The notes beneath the pieces were generated by a model. That model ran no database searches and was not told the DNA's origin. It worked only from the letters and a program-made list of their open reading frames with translations. DNA of 64,000 bases, from assembly GCA_963575645.1 (NCBI GenBank), contig OY754468.1, forward strand, positions 26,932,465 through 26,996,464, in the 5' to 3' direction. Positions 21,630-32,761 of the stretch are shown piece by piece. The translations under genes were made by a program, and so were the position numbers. Source of the DNA: Xanthostigma xanthostigma. Taxonomy: Eukaryota; Arthropoda; Insecta; Raphidioptera; Raphidiidae. How positions within the stretch are numbered: position 1 is the first letter of the stretch; every line of letters starts with the position of its first letter.

Positions 21630-21928
21630 CAGGGATTGCGAACCTTTCTACATCTACCTTAAAATTAAAAAAAAAAAAAATTATGTAGCGTTGACGTGTC
21701 GATAAGCAAGCAAAGAAATTTAGTTGTCAAAAAAATGAATCAAACATAGATAAAAAGAATAATTTCGAATACACATTGAGCGCCATGAAGTTTTTTCGTA
21801 TTTGTTATTTGGTGATAGTACCTACATTTTTTTCGACATATAGCATATTTTTAATTATTTCGATTTTGCACCTCAATCAATGCCGTGTCAACAATAAACG
21901 GTCGCGTACCATAAATTCGCCATTCCTG
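21630..21928. mobile_element. Degraded hAT-type MITE
   Basis: Ends CAGGGATTGCGAACCTTTCT and (reverse complement) CAGGAATGGCGAATTTATGG; flanks ATCTAGCA (21622-21629) and ACCTAGGA (21929-21936) agree in 6 of 8 bases. The right third resembles 28640-28737. Confidence 0.6.
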
Positions 21929-22574
21929 ACCTAGGACATTAGATTGTACTCACACAAAAACAAATGATTGATCTGCAAAGAAAAATAAATTTTGATCGGA
22001 ATACGTAGAAAAATCTTTTTTCGAAGTGAAAATTGTAATTGTACTAAATACATGTGTACACAGTTTAGTATGATTATTTTGATTTGTAATTAAAAATAAA
22101 ATTCTACACAACAATTGACAAACAAAATCCGATAATTCTGTAGTTGCCTTAAATTTTGAATATAATTCTGAAAACCATATAGATAAATGTTGGAAGAAAA
22201 TGTCCGCATGGAAACGTATTACTGCGGATTAGCTGGCACTCATCTACCGTGATTCTGGAAGTTTTGGGTGACTTTCTTAATAGGAATCCTTATAATTTAT
22301 AGATCTTGTGACTTGTATTCGTGCGTTGTGTATTATTGCATATAAATTTACAAGTAAATAATTAAAACTTATATATAGGTAATGTACAGCACATTATTTG
22401 GAAGTCAAGCCGGTATTCATTTGATGAAACTAGATTCGTTCATAAATTGAACGTTCGTCTATCACGCGATTTGATTTATATATAAAATACTACCCCGTAG
22501 CCGTGCTCAACACTACAACTGGATGGTAAATACACTCACCTATATCTAAATCAGTAATTCCCAATCGGCGTGGA

Positions 22575-23095
22575 AGGACCCCGCACAACCTTATGGGATT
22601 TGGTTCTCTGTTAATTTGATCAAAAATGGTTTTATTTTATAGTTTAAACGTCATTAAGAAAAAGTGTCCATGGGCGCATAGCCTAAAAACCAATAGATTT
22701 TTAGCTACAGATATGTTTAGCGAGATTTTAGATATAGGGATATCCATTGAATTCACAATCTTAAAAAAATCCTAAGCTCTAGAAATATGTTTTCGAGTGC
22801 GCTGAATCCGAATATGACATTATTATTTTATACAGGGTGACACCTTCCAACATTACCTAGTTTTAGACTATTTTTCTAGTTCAAAAAATAAGCACAAAAT
22901 TTGAACATGGAACTTATTTGTAACCCTATATCTAAAATCTCGTTAATCATATTTGTAGTTAAACATCTATTGATTTTTAGGCTATGCGCCTATGGACGCT
23001 TTTTCTTAATGACCTTTAAACTATAAAATAAAACCATTTTCGTTCAATTTAATCGAGAACCAAATCCCATAAGGTTTGTGCGGTGCCCTTTCGTA
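22575..23095. mobile_element. Long palindromic MITE, copy 2
   Basis: It matches 5769-6299 through most of its length: ACCCCGCACAA...ATGGGATTTGGTTCTC, GCCTAAAAACCAATAGATTT, CGAGTGCGCTGAATCCGA, TTTTATACAGGGTGACACCT, then the mirrored arm ending ATCCCATAAGGTTTGTGCGG. Exact borders are uncertain by about 10 bp. Confidence 0.75.
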
Positions 23096-23257
23096 ATAGC
23101 ATAAAACATAGATTTATTGTTGACTATGTTAAGATTTTACTTCGACCATGCGCCATCTACTCGGCATTGCAGTGAACTATCCCATGCGAAGCGTCTCATA
23201 CTTTTGTAAATATTATTTACAATTATAGAAGTTACACACGTCATTATAAAATCGAAC

Positions 23258-23338
23258 ATGAAGCATTATATGTGTTGTGCAGTGCCTAATTGTGTTAGTA
23301 GATCAAGTGTACATGTTGATTTTAAATTATTAAATTAA
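23258..23338 (+). pseudogene. THAP-like zinc-finger start, 26 codons
   Basis: The frame MKHYMCCAVPNCVSRSSVHV then DFKLLN and a stop resembles the first half of a THAP finger (CC-x-V-x-x-C-x-N/S). THAP domains occur in several transposases and host regulators. The frame ends before the second Cys/His pair; no continuation was found. It lies inside the hAT-delimited segment. Confidence 0.25.
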
Positions 23339-23771
23339 AAATGACAGCTACCAGCTGAATATCGTGCGGTTTATCTTCAAAATTTTAACCTTTGCAACAA
23401 ACTTAACAGTTTGCAACAATTTGCGTCAATGATTCTGCCATATTTTACGATACGACCAGCACCCACGATTTTTTATTTTCAATATAATTATTAATTGCTT
23501 TTTGAAGGATTAGTATCACCCTTATGACAAATATTTTTCTCGAAAATATATGTATATTAAATAAAACATCAAATCTTCGCATACTACGGTTGGCATAGGG
23601 CGGCCATATTGAATATTTTGAAATAGGCTCCGTCTGTTTGTGGAACGGCTGATCTATACACTTTTTTATCAATGGGAACTATTTGTTTAGAGCCTAGCCA
23701 AATCTGCAATGAAAATATTATTTATAAATGTGTTCAGAAATAAAAAAAGTTCGAGAATCCCTGATCTAGAT

Positions 23772-26747
23772 TTTAGACGTATCTACTAAATATTAAATAT
23801 CTACATTATTAGAGCTTCTTTCCTTTCGACATAAATCTTAGTTTATCTCGTCTAACCTTTACAGTCACGTTTCTTTTAAACATCTAGTATTTCTAATTCA
23901 GTTACCTTCGTGTATTTCATCGATAATATATTTTACTGAAGTTTCAACGACTTAAAATTGACACCAGGATCTGAACAGGAGAATTCGCTTCCTCTATATT
24001 GTAAAAAGAAACATTTTTTTGTTTTATCAATAAAGTCATGACTGGATTACTAGGAAAGGGGAAGTTTTGGAGTACTTCGAGACTTGTTATTATGTTTTTT
24101 TATTCGAATTGCTGATCCTAAATTGAAATGACACATCGATTATGAAAATATGAGGTTTCGAAGGAACATAATGTTGTTCTTTTTTCATAGATCCGAGAGC
24201 TGTTCTAAACTGCTATAATTGGCTCGTTTTGAAACGGTAACGAGACTGTATCGTTTTTGTGCGTATGCGTCAACTTTACATTGTATTGTGACGATAAAAA
24301 CAATGAAGTTGGTTGGAACGCTTTTTTGACCGTTTTGTGCATCAAATATCAATATTATCAAATTCAAATGTCAATTCCTTATTTTTTTTAAGTGAAGCCA
24401 ATCGCTATTCAACGATTTGGGTGGTAAAAAATGATCATGATAAATGTTAATGAAAGCTTTACGATATCACTGAATTTTGATACAAAAAAAAAAAAAAACT
24501 CAAATGACCAAAGAACCTGTCATATTCTTATGTAACAAGCTTTTACCTTCAGATTCGTTCGTGTTGTGAGTTTTAATGGGAACTTTACTTTGATTAGAGC
24601 GTAGTAGGGTAAAAAGAACTCTGTTCCCTAAAAACGCTTTTTTACGGTAACATAAAAACCTTGAAAATGTATGCGCTAAAGATTTTTGAACTGTTGCGTG
24701 TTTGTTACTACAATAGGAAACAATTATCTATTATATCCCTTGCGAAACTAGATAATTTAATTTCGAATTCCAACCGTATAACAAACGTTTCTTAGATGAT
24801 GGTATGTTACTAAAAATACGTCGTATTACGATACGTCAAATTTTATTGGCGTGGGATGCATTACCGATCGCATTTATACATTAATCCTGGATAACACAGG
24901 GCCGGTCGCTAGGGACCACCCGGAGGGTCACATTATTGAGTTTAATGTAAATGCTGTTATGTGGTACATAAAAGAAAAATTGTTACGACTGCGTGTGAGA
25001 AAAATAAATTAACACTCTTTTTGCTCGTAAATCACTGCTTAAGCCATTTATGCAATGAAAAAAAAATGGTTCTTGTTAAATTATTATATTACAGTGTTAA
25101 AAGTAGATACCATAGTAAACCGTCCAGGCGAGTAAAGAGAGGAATATTCTTTTTGACTATAAGAACGCTTGAATTCAATCGTTTGCATATCGATTGCTTA
25201 TTTTATGATTACAGAAGACTCTCGACAAGCCTCGAAAGTACACGATTGCACCAACACATCCCGCGTATAGATTTTGAAGGTACTTACTCTGCACTCCTCC
25301 CCTATTCACCTAACAAAAAAATGCTACCTCGTAATAACATCTCTTCCCGAAAAGCTCCTCCTGAGAGACAGCCTACTTCTGCGAAATGCTCGCACATCTT
25401 GGGGGCTCCTCATCCCTTGGTAGTTAATCTATTCAAATACGTGGACATTTGATTAAATTTGACAGGAACATGCTTAGAACATGGGCTTAATGATGCATAT
25501 AAATAATTTTGCGTTTATGACACCTGCGTGTGTTGGGAAGATTTAAATATCCAATTAAAATACGAAATAAACTTTGTCCCTGCGCAGAGTGTTGAATAAT
25601 AGCGCCGTGCAGTTTACAATCAAAAGTAATGGATTTGAAAGAAAGAAGGTTATATGCAGGCTAACATCAATTTATGAGTGATGCGTTCTTTGAGGGTTTT
25701 TTTTATTTGCTAAATTTTCGTAACGACATGTTTGAAAGTGCGTTTTGTAATTGTTAAGTAAATTGAAAGTCGCGATTTATGACTTCATGAAAAATGAATC
25801 AAAACGAATTGTTCTCTTAAGTCTCTTGAAAATCCGTATAAGTAGAGGTGGTTGTGTATAATATACGTTAATATCTGAACGTCCATAATTGATATCTTTT
25901 ATACGTTTTAAACGTTTATAATCGTGGGCACTCGATGAACTAAATGAAATTATAGGCAAAACGTTATAGACAAGAAAGAAATGTGTTTTACAATTTTTAA
26001 TGCGTTGATATAAACGTGTTATTTAATTTTTTTGAAACTGTAATTTTGTTAGATCAAAAATATTATTCAAGAACCGCATAATAAAAGAATATTTTTTATG
26101 ATGAAATTATTACTTGTGAAATATAAAAATAGTTTTTTTTGTTTTTATCGACGCAGTGGTCTCTATGCCACACTTCTATAAATATACCTACAAAGTAAGC
26201 AAATAAGCTTGGAATATTGTTTTTTATCTGAAATGCTAATTTCTTTGAAATTATCTAAGTGCATTTGTATGTTTTTGAACTTGTCTGCTTTTAGTCTGTT
26301 TTGTTTCAATCAATTCGCAGTTTATTTGAGTGAGATGCAGCCTTCGACGCCAAAATCTTTGATAGACTGATGTTTGCATTGGCCTTATTTTGAAGTTCTG
26401 ACTCAACACCTGAGTATTTTGTAATTATATGCACTTTAGAAAACGTCAACACTTCGCAATTTTTTTATAATTCGTGATAATATACTTTATATGTTATAGT
26501 CATTAGGTATAAGTGGAAGTAATAAATTTGTCTCATCATGTCAGCAGTTCCCAAGAGTTTTCTTTTATGTGTCATTCACATAATGCCACTTGTGTCTTTC
26601 AAGTATCGAGCTATTTATAATGTGTTTCACTGAATAGTATTGTATATAACTATAAGGTGCTTAGAAGTACATGAAAATAAAGAGAAAAAAAGGCACGGAA
26701 AAAAGTTAATGTAAGAATATAATTTATACTCACACTGTTTTTTTATA
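23772..26747. other. No recognised gene; holds one long unassigned frame
   Basis: No repeat could be delimited. A plus-strand frame open from about 24961 to 25452 (163 codons, first codon GTG, no obvious family) is unusually long for this base composition. Its C-terminal third (from GTYSALLPYSP) is more GC-rich than its surroundings. No promoter, splice junction or homology supports it. ACAGGGCCGG near 24897 resembles the start of a hAT element, but no matching right end was found. Confidence 0.3.
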
Positions 26748-26755
26748 AATATTAT

Positions 26756-27288
26756 CAGTGGCGGATCCACGGGGGGGGGGGTCGGGTCCAAACCCCCCCT
26801 TCCAGAGAATCAAACATCCCAAATTAAAATCTTACTGCGCGATATAAAAAAGCTTTTCGTGTTTTTCATGAATTCTCCGAAACACTATGGGGCAAGAGCG
26901 TCTCAATGGACTTGCTTCTTTAAACATTCACCATCAAATTGATCTAACTGAGGACTAAATTCTCCAAACTTTTTTCAAAAAGTCCCGAAAATTGCAGAAT
27001 ACATCAAAATCAATGTAGCTTTGGTTCACTTCAATTTTTTTTCTTTTTTTTTATTTTATTGAACATGTTGCTTTTATTGTAAAGATAGAATTCATTTTAT
27101 TGTACTTCATATAAACGAGTGTGTTGGTAGAATTGACGTGAACTTCGCATGTACATAATACACTAGGGAATAATTTATATATACAAAATGATCTCAAAAT
27201 ACTGCATATCAGTTGGAAAAACATTTTTCGCAAAAGGAGTAAAAATTTTTCAAGACCCCCCGTTGCCGTAATCCTGGATCCGCCACTG
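26756..27288. mobile_element. hAT-type MITE, perfect 8-bp duplication
   Basis: Ends CAGTGGCGGATCCACGGGGG and (reverse complement) CAGTGGCGGATCCAGGATTA, with AATATTAT at 26748-26755 and 27289-27296. It is 533 bp. Short G and C tracts follow both ends. No transposase frame. Confidence 0.88.
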
Positions 27289-27296
27289 AATATTAT

Positions 27297-28590
27297 TTAG
27301 ACAAAACAACATTAGAGAAAGAACAGTAATACAACAAATTATGTTAGGATAATATCATGAACGCTACTTTGAAATATAATTTTAAGACGTTCAATTTTCA
27401 TGTCAACAAAATATTTATGCATAGAATGATTTTCCAACAGTGATTGAAAACCGGGAAGATCTTTTTAGAACGATGCAGGAACACTGTTAAATCAAATAAC
27501 AGGTCTGTTTGATATATGTGTTACAGAACTGTCAGTGTAAAAATAAACCAATGTCCTAATTTAGGACATTTGCCAAGTCATTGATCATTCTTTAACATGC
27601 TTACATTAGGTATGTTATATTTGTGTAAAAAAATCTTGCAACTCGATTTCACCCTCTTCTAAATGTCTAATAATGACTGGAATCTTTGCAGTCGTATGTA
27701 ATTTTGATGACACTGTAATATGTATTTATGTAGCGAGTAAAAAAATGGAAATAAAAACACGTGGTGGAAGTGTCGGTGTTGATGGTGGGAAAACGTGTTT
27801 CCAATCGTTTAAAAATTTGAAAATAAAATACATCTAAAAACATAAAAAACACACTTGTATCAACGCACCTAAAAGTAGAAAATAAGTTTCTAAAGCATGG
27901 GGCACTTGATGATTAAATGAAATGTAGGCACTGTGAGTGTTACGCTTTTAAACGTTGTAGGTATAAAGAAATAAATTATTTTCAGTTTTTGGTGCGTTAA
28001 CTTAAGCACTGACAATTTTCATTTGTTTAGTTTTTCTTTTAATAGGTAGTTATTTTATTCGGTACATTTAAAATTCAGGGACAGTGTATCAACAAACAGA
28101 AATTGTTTTCTGACGGTATGATATAACTAGTTGCTTACGAACTTTCAAAAAAGGAATTAACATATTTTATAAACATTTTACGGCCTAATAACTCAGTTCA
28201 TGTAACGTGTGTCCCGCAATAAATTCAGTGGAAGTATTGAGTTTTGGTTTATAAACACATTTTGTAAGTAGAGGTTCGTTTGTACAAAATTTTATATATG
28301 TATTTAAAGAGGGGGGTATTGAATAATCAATTGTATAAATAAGCGATCATGCATGGCATGATGATGTTATCTAACAGCAGCTATTACACTATACTGCGAC
28401 ATGACTGATGCTACTATACCGTGGAGATACTCTCACTGATGTGGAAGGATCATGATGTCAACGAGCTAATATGTTAATCCTCAATGGTAGTAGGTGCGGA
28501 TCTCTTCCCAAATGCTTGTTAGTTGTTATTGCACAAGGGCTGTGAAAGACATATGGATGGCGAACATTTTTACAACTACGTGTCACATTT
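27297..28590. other. No gene recognised
   Basis: AT-rich sequence with only short frames. No repeat could be delimited and no exon candidate was seen. Confidence 0.35.
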
Positions 28591-28599
28591 TTTCAAAAA

Positions 28600-28737
28600 T
28601 GTTTAATGTAGTCATGAAATGCCGCCAATTTTTTTCCAAATCTAGCATATTATTTTGCACCTCTATAAATGCCGTGCCCACTATAATCCGTCGCGTGCCA
28701 CATGCAGCACGCGTGCCATAGGTTCGCCATCTCTGCA
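28600..28737. repeat. Right part of a hAT-type MITE related to 21630-21928
   Basis: TCTAGCATATTATTTTGCAC, ATGCCGTG and TCGCGTGCCAC...GGTTCGCCATCTCTG follow the same order as 21838-21928. The right end CGCCATCTCTG fits a hAT terminus, but the matching left end was not found. Confidence 0.5.
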
Positions 28738-29063
28738 CTAGAGTATTGTAAAATATTGCACACCGCTACACCATTAGCGGGAGTGTGATCTATTATCGCT
28801 TTGCGCGTCACAGTTGAACTTCATTCATACAAGAAGTTATATCTGGTTTAATTTCACACGAAATCCATTCAAATTGTACTTTCATGGAAATGGGAGATTC
28901 TGTTCTGTAAAGTGGGATCATTTTTAGGTTGATTCGAGTTCATAATATGTCCTAAAATCTTAACTGAAAATTGCGAACAGCAATCGTTGGTTGGTTTGAA
29001 CGAACGTACATCAAAGCTGTACAGGTCACAATTATTGACGAATCGACGCAGTTAATATTTTTA

Positions 29064-29386
29064 AAGTGAAACTTTTATTTTATCGCCCCGAATTTTTCTG
29101 GCCGTCTGTTGCATGTCGCATTACAGGCGGCCGCGGAGTAGGGGTAAAGTGAAAGGTGTTCGGAGTAGGCGCTCGGTAGAGTAGCCAAGGCCAATATGGT
29201 GGCGCCCATGGTTAGCATCAGCTGACCGTGTAGTATGTATAACACATAGTCAGTCTGTCATGCGGGCGAGTGCTGTACAGTGTTTACATGTTTTTATTCG
29301 TGTATTCATGTGAATATTGTTGTTTATAATTAATCGTGATGGTAAGTGTCTACAATCCAACGCCTACAATCCAATAAAAGTTTCAC
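29064..29386 (+). mobile_element. Short TIR element with promoter-like interior and an ATG|GTAAGT site
   Basis: AAGTGAAACTTTTATTT near 29066 and its reverse complement AATAAAAGTTTCACTT near 29377 form inverted ends. The 29095-29290 interior is strikingly GC-rich for this window (AGGCGGCCGCGGAGTAGGGG, ATATGGTGGCGCCCATGG). At 29339 ATG is followed at once by GTAAGT, which could be a donor site after a start codon or simply Met-Val-Ser. I read it as an internally deleted transposon that kept the promoter and start of its transposase gene; a host first exon is the alternative. Confidence 0.4.
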
Positions 29387-29599
29387 TTGCGTCGTGGTTT
29401 CTTAAAACCACACAACTGTTTTTTTTTATTCATTTTCTTCATTACCAGAAAAAAACCTATTTAAATTGATTGAAATGCGTTTAATATTCAACTTTTTTTA
29501 TATTTTTAACAGCTTATAAAGTTTCAATCAATATAAGATTATTGTACAGTAGGACAACTACGTGCTATACCATGAATATTACTAAACAACAATTAAGTT

Positions 29600-29662
29600 A
29601 CGTAGTGTAATGGACAACGATCCTGTTTTGTACAAAGAAGGTCGCCGGTTTAATCCTGGCCG
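29600..29662 (+). repeat. tRNA-like sequence, probable SINE head
   Basis: A-box-like TAGTGTAATGGA (29603-29614) and B-box-like GGTTTAATCCT (29647-29657), 33 bp apart, with a five-pair T stem (GCCGG/CTGGC). The anticodon and acceptor stems do not fold well, so it is not a working tRNA. Confidence 0.45.
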
Positions 29663-29817
29663 ACATCATTGATTCTATATTATTCTTCTTGATAAGTATT
29701 TCTTTATTTTTGAAATTTTTTTATCGTACTGTGAAATACTCAGCGGGGTGTGTACTTTTAATTTTGGTGACTATTTTAATATTTCTACATTCAAATACAG
29801 ATGTCAGAGAACCGTGT

Positions 29818-29957
29818 TAATTAGACTTCAGACGAAAGGAAAGCCAAGACAGTCGTGGAATGAAGACGTAATAAAAGCTATGAAACGTACAAACGTTCTA
29901 AAATTATTAAATGAACTTCAGAAGAAAGGAAAAATAAAAGGTAACACAGACTCTTAA
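29818..29957 (+). pseudogene. Possible LINE reverse transcriptase tail
   Basis: The frame contains KGKPRQSWNEDVIKAMKRTN before a stop at 29957. This resembles the GRPRxxWxEDI end of reverse transcriptases of LINEs. No poly(A) or microsatellite tail follows, and nothing upstream is readable. Confidence 0.35.
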
Positions 29958-30495
29958 GGGGTGAAGAAGTAACAAAGATAAACAGAAATAATATTTGCGT
30001 GGATAGTATCCCGGACGTCATCTTGGAATTCCCGAAAACATATTTTTGTGAAAACAATTATTTACCTCTATTTTGTACGGAATCTTTAATCAGTAGTATT
30101 GCCCAGCCCTGTTTGTGAGCTTTATTTTACTATGTGGTTTACAATTTGCAAGTAAAATCAGCAAAACGCTAATACTGCAACACCACAGGCGGGGGTCGAA
30201 AACAAAGTGGATTTTATTCAACGAATTAACATATCCTTAATATTTCACACATACAGTTTAATCATTGTTTCAACTGGATAATTTTTTAAACAACAATAGT
30301 CATTGTTATAAAATTTTAAATTATTAATTTTGTCATTTATCTGAACGTAAAGAAGTTTAAACGGTCACACAACATATTACGTGTTACGTGATTTCTCTCA
30401 AACGTATTTTTAATTTAATTTTCCAGAACTTTTGAAGTGATTTTGTCACGAAATTGTACTACAAGTAACCCTATGTAAACAATGATTCTTTGTAA

Positions 30496-30556
30496 GCATT
30501 GGTAGATCAGTGGTAAAATGCTGACATACCACGCGGCCGGCCCCGGTTCGATTAAC
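30496..30556 (+). repeat. tRNA-Gly-like SINE head or tRNA pseudogene
   Basis: GCATTGGT, TCAGTGGTA (A box), ACCACGCGG and GGCCCCGGTTCGATT (B box) line up in order and spacing with animal tRNA-Gly(GCC). The loop reads ATACCAC, giving ACC instead of GCC, and the 3' acceptor half (CCGGCCAATGCA) is replaced by unrelated sequence. It is therefore not functional as tRNA. It stands 36 bp before the ACGTGATAACGT repeats. Confidence 0.65.
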
Positions 30557-30591
30557 GTCAAGTGCGCGCAACAATTTGTTGTTTTTATTTT

Positions 30592-31075
30592 TTGACGTGA
30601 TAACGTCTTATAAATTGATGAAACACCGGCTGCATGCACAAAAAAGTGTAACGTTCCGCCTGAGCGTGCAAGCGATAACGTCTTATAAATTGATGAAACA
30701 CCGGCTGCATGCACGAAAAAGTGTAACGTTCCGCCTGAGCGTGCAAACGAGAGCGCGATATAAGCGATAGAGAGGCACGATCTGCCCAAGCGTCGGCTTG
30801 TACGAAGCTCCGCCCACCTAGACGGATGTCATTATCTGTAGAATGACGTGTTGAATACGAGACAACGTGTTTTGTGTTTATTTTTAAAATTTAATAAGAT
30901 TTAATTGATTTCCTTAATAATTTTGACGTGATAACGTCTTATAAATTGATGAAACACTAGCTGCACGCACGAAAAAGTGTAATGTTCCGCCTGACCCTAA
31001 ATATGATATTCAAGCGGAATACGTTATCACGTAAAACTATCGTCCGTAAACCAACTTTACAGACAACCAATTTTT
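30592..31075 (+). repeat. ACGTGATAACGT repeat, copy 2, with a module present three times
   Basis: A module of about 80 bp (TGACGTGATAACGTCTTATA + AATTGATGAAACACCGGCTG, then GTGTAACGTTCCGCCTGAGC) occurs at about 30593, 30672 and 30924. The first two are in tandem; the third stands 170 bp further and runs on into ACGTTATCACGTAAAACTAT + CGTCCGTAAACC. The 124-codon minus-strand frame at 30415-30789 comes from this repetition. Confidence 0.75.
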
Positions 31076-31191
31076 TTTATTAATTTTAAGTATACCTATT
31101 ATATAGGTATAAAGTTTTCGACTAATTTATCAGAATAATACTTGAGCTAAAAAACTATAATTGCAGTAAACCTGCGAAAATTTTGTTGTCT

Positions 31192-31400
31192 GCTTGTGTT
31201 TTCTTATTTATTATTTGCAGTAAACCTGCGAAAAAATTAAAAATGTGTTACGAGAACGCATTACAGAAGTGAAACTTCTAGTTGCAAATCATACGATTGC
31301 AATTGGACCAGTGGAAAAAATGTGTTACGAGATAATTTTATGAAATTATCTCGTAACACATTTTTTTTATGCAAATAATAAATAAGAAAACACGTTCTGA
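31192..31400. mobile_element. Palindromic element with a second perfect inner hairpin
   Basis: Outer arms: TGTTTTCTTATTTATTATTT + GCA near 31198 and its reverse complement near 31370-31396. Inner arms: AAAAAATGTGTTACGAGATA + ATTT at 31316 and its mirror ending near 31366 almost without a loop. Part of the inner motif (AATGTGTTACGAGA) also occurs alone at 31241. Confidence 0.65.
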
Positions 31401-31807
31401 TTAACTTGTATAGACGAAATATCAGAATGTGAAACTATTTTTAATTGTTTTTTATAAACAGTATGTAAAATGTCTGTTCAGTTTTAAGACACTCAAGGAT
31501 AAATTCAATGGAGATTAAAAAACGTTCTGTAGAATCTTATAAATCTTTTAGAATAATGTGAAAACTTCTAGAAAATTCTAAAATACACTACTCTAGAAGT
31601 TCTTAGCCTCAGTTTAGTATATTCTCTATATATTTTTGATTTTTTTAATTAATCTAACATTTCATGGATTAAAGTTCATAGTCCTCTAAGAAATCCGTTT
31701 AAAATTATTTTGTACTAGCGACCCGGTCCGGTTTTGCTGGAATTTGTAGACTGCCGCCGTTTTTTCGTCGACTTAGTTGCAAAATTGGTATCCACGAAAA
31801 GCACTTA

Positions 31808-31860
31808 ACATTAAAATGGGTATAGTAAGCTGGATAGCTTACTATAGCCATTTTGATGTT
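31808..31860. repeat. Perfect short hairpin 1
   Basis: AACATTAAAATGG-TATAGTAAGC and its reverse complement leave a loop of about 6 bp. It sits between the body of the repeat and hairpin 2. Confidence 0.75.
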
Positions 31861-31862
31861 AG

Positions 31863-31946
31863 TCTACAGAAAAGTCCACGATGGCATATGCTTATCTTTT
31901 AAGGATTTTAAAGATAAACATATGCCATCGCGGAGTTTTCTGTAGA
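31863..31946. repeat. Near-perfect hairpin 2
   Basis: TCTACAGAAAAGTCCACGAT + GGCATATG and TTATCTTTAA pair with TTAAAGATAAACATATGCCA + TCGCGGAGTTTTCTGTAGA. Arms are about 38 bp with two or three mismatches. Confidence 0.75.
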
Positions 31947-32470
31947 TCTTTAAAAGAGGAACAATTCCACCATACATTATTTTGTTATATCTCAAAGGGT
32001 TTAGGCAGCATTTTTGATGAAAGCTTCCAGTCGGCATGAATTTTTCCGACATCTTTAACAATCATAGTCATATTTCAACCAATTAATATTTCAACATTAA
32101 TGAATACCTATATACATAAATCTTTCTTTTGAATTACTCCGAATTACTCCGTCAATTGAAAACCGTATGACAATCCGTTCTGTAGTTTTTGATTTTATCG
32201 CGTTCAGACAGACAGACAGTCGCGGCGGGGAGCTTTTTTGTAATATGTAGTGATAAATCTGACATTTACCTTACACCAGTTTATAAAATGGGATTAAAAT
32301 TTGTAAAATTCTTCCAGCACGTAAATTTTATTAAGATTATTTATATGTTTTTCTAGGAAATTCCTGAAATATTTTAGTGTTGAAAACATTTTCTACCGGA
32401 CAATTTTACCGTCAGCGTGAAATAAATACCAGAGCGTATGGATCGGCAATCTCGATCTCTAGACTTAAAC

Positions 32471-32753
32471 CAGTGATTCCCAAAGTGGGCACTACCGCCT
32501 CCTGGTGGGTTCTGCAGTGATCGAGGGGCGCGGTGATGGTCACAGGTGCATTTGGGGGCGATAGGTGCAATATAGTTTCATAATTTCAAACTTTAATCTT
32601 TATAATTTACAGCTTTTTCGAAATAGCTGGAAACATTAATACATATATCTTTTTGTTTAATTTCTATTAAAATAAAAAAAAAATCCAGGCAGGGTTGAGT
32701 AATATTTTTTTCTGGAAAGGGGGCGGTAGGTCAAATAAATTTAGGAACCACTG
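32471..32753. mobile_element. hAT-type MITE, perfect 8-bp duplication
   Basis: Ends CAGTGATTCCCAAAGTGGGC and (reverse complement) CAGTGGTTCCTAAATTTATT; ACTTAAAC at 32463-32470 and 32754-32761. 283 bp; CAGTGATTCCCAAAGTGGG is a widespread hAT terminus in animals. Confidence 0.88.
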
Positions 32754-32761
32754 ACTTAAAC

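Larger units (their letters stand above)
22552..23763. mobile_element. hAT-type element hosting a palindromic MITE
   Basis: Ends CAGTAATTCCCAATCGGCG and (reverse complement) CAGGGATTCTCGAACTTTTT, with ATCTAAAT at 22544-22551 and ATCTAGAT at 23764-23771 (7 of 8). About 520 bp of its left half is the palindromic element shared with 5769-6299. No hAT transposase is readable; only a short zinc-knuckle-like frame at 23258. Confidence 0.6.
31711..32258 (+). repeat. CTAG(C/T)GACCCGGTCCGG retroelement-like repeat, copy 1
   Basis: It starts CTAGCGACCCGGTCCGGTTT + TGCTGGAATTTGTAG and includes TCCACGAAAAGCACTT; it ends after CGCGTTCAGACAGACAGACA + GTCGCGG. Copies start at 59352 and 61113. Here two hairpins have been added after the first 100 bp. 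No ORF. Confidence 0.6.

Noticed and set aside
30415-30789. 124-codon minus-strand frame with repeated SGGTLHFFVHAAGVSSIYKT
   Set aside because: Comes from two tandem copies of a dispersed repeat; the same repeat at 19.6 kb shows no matching gene context.
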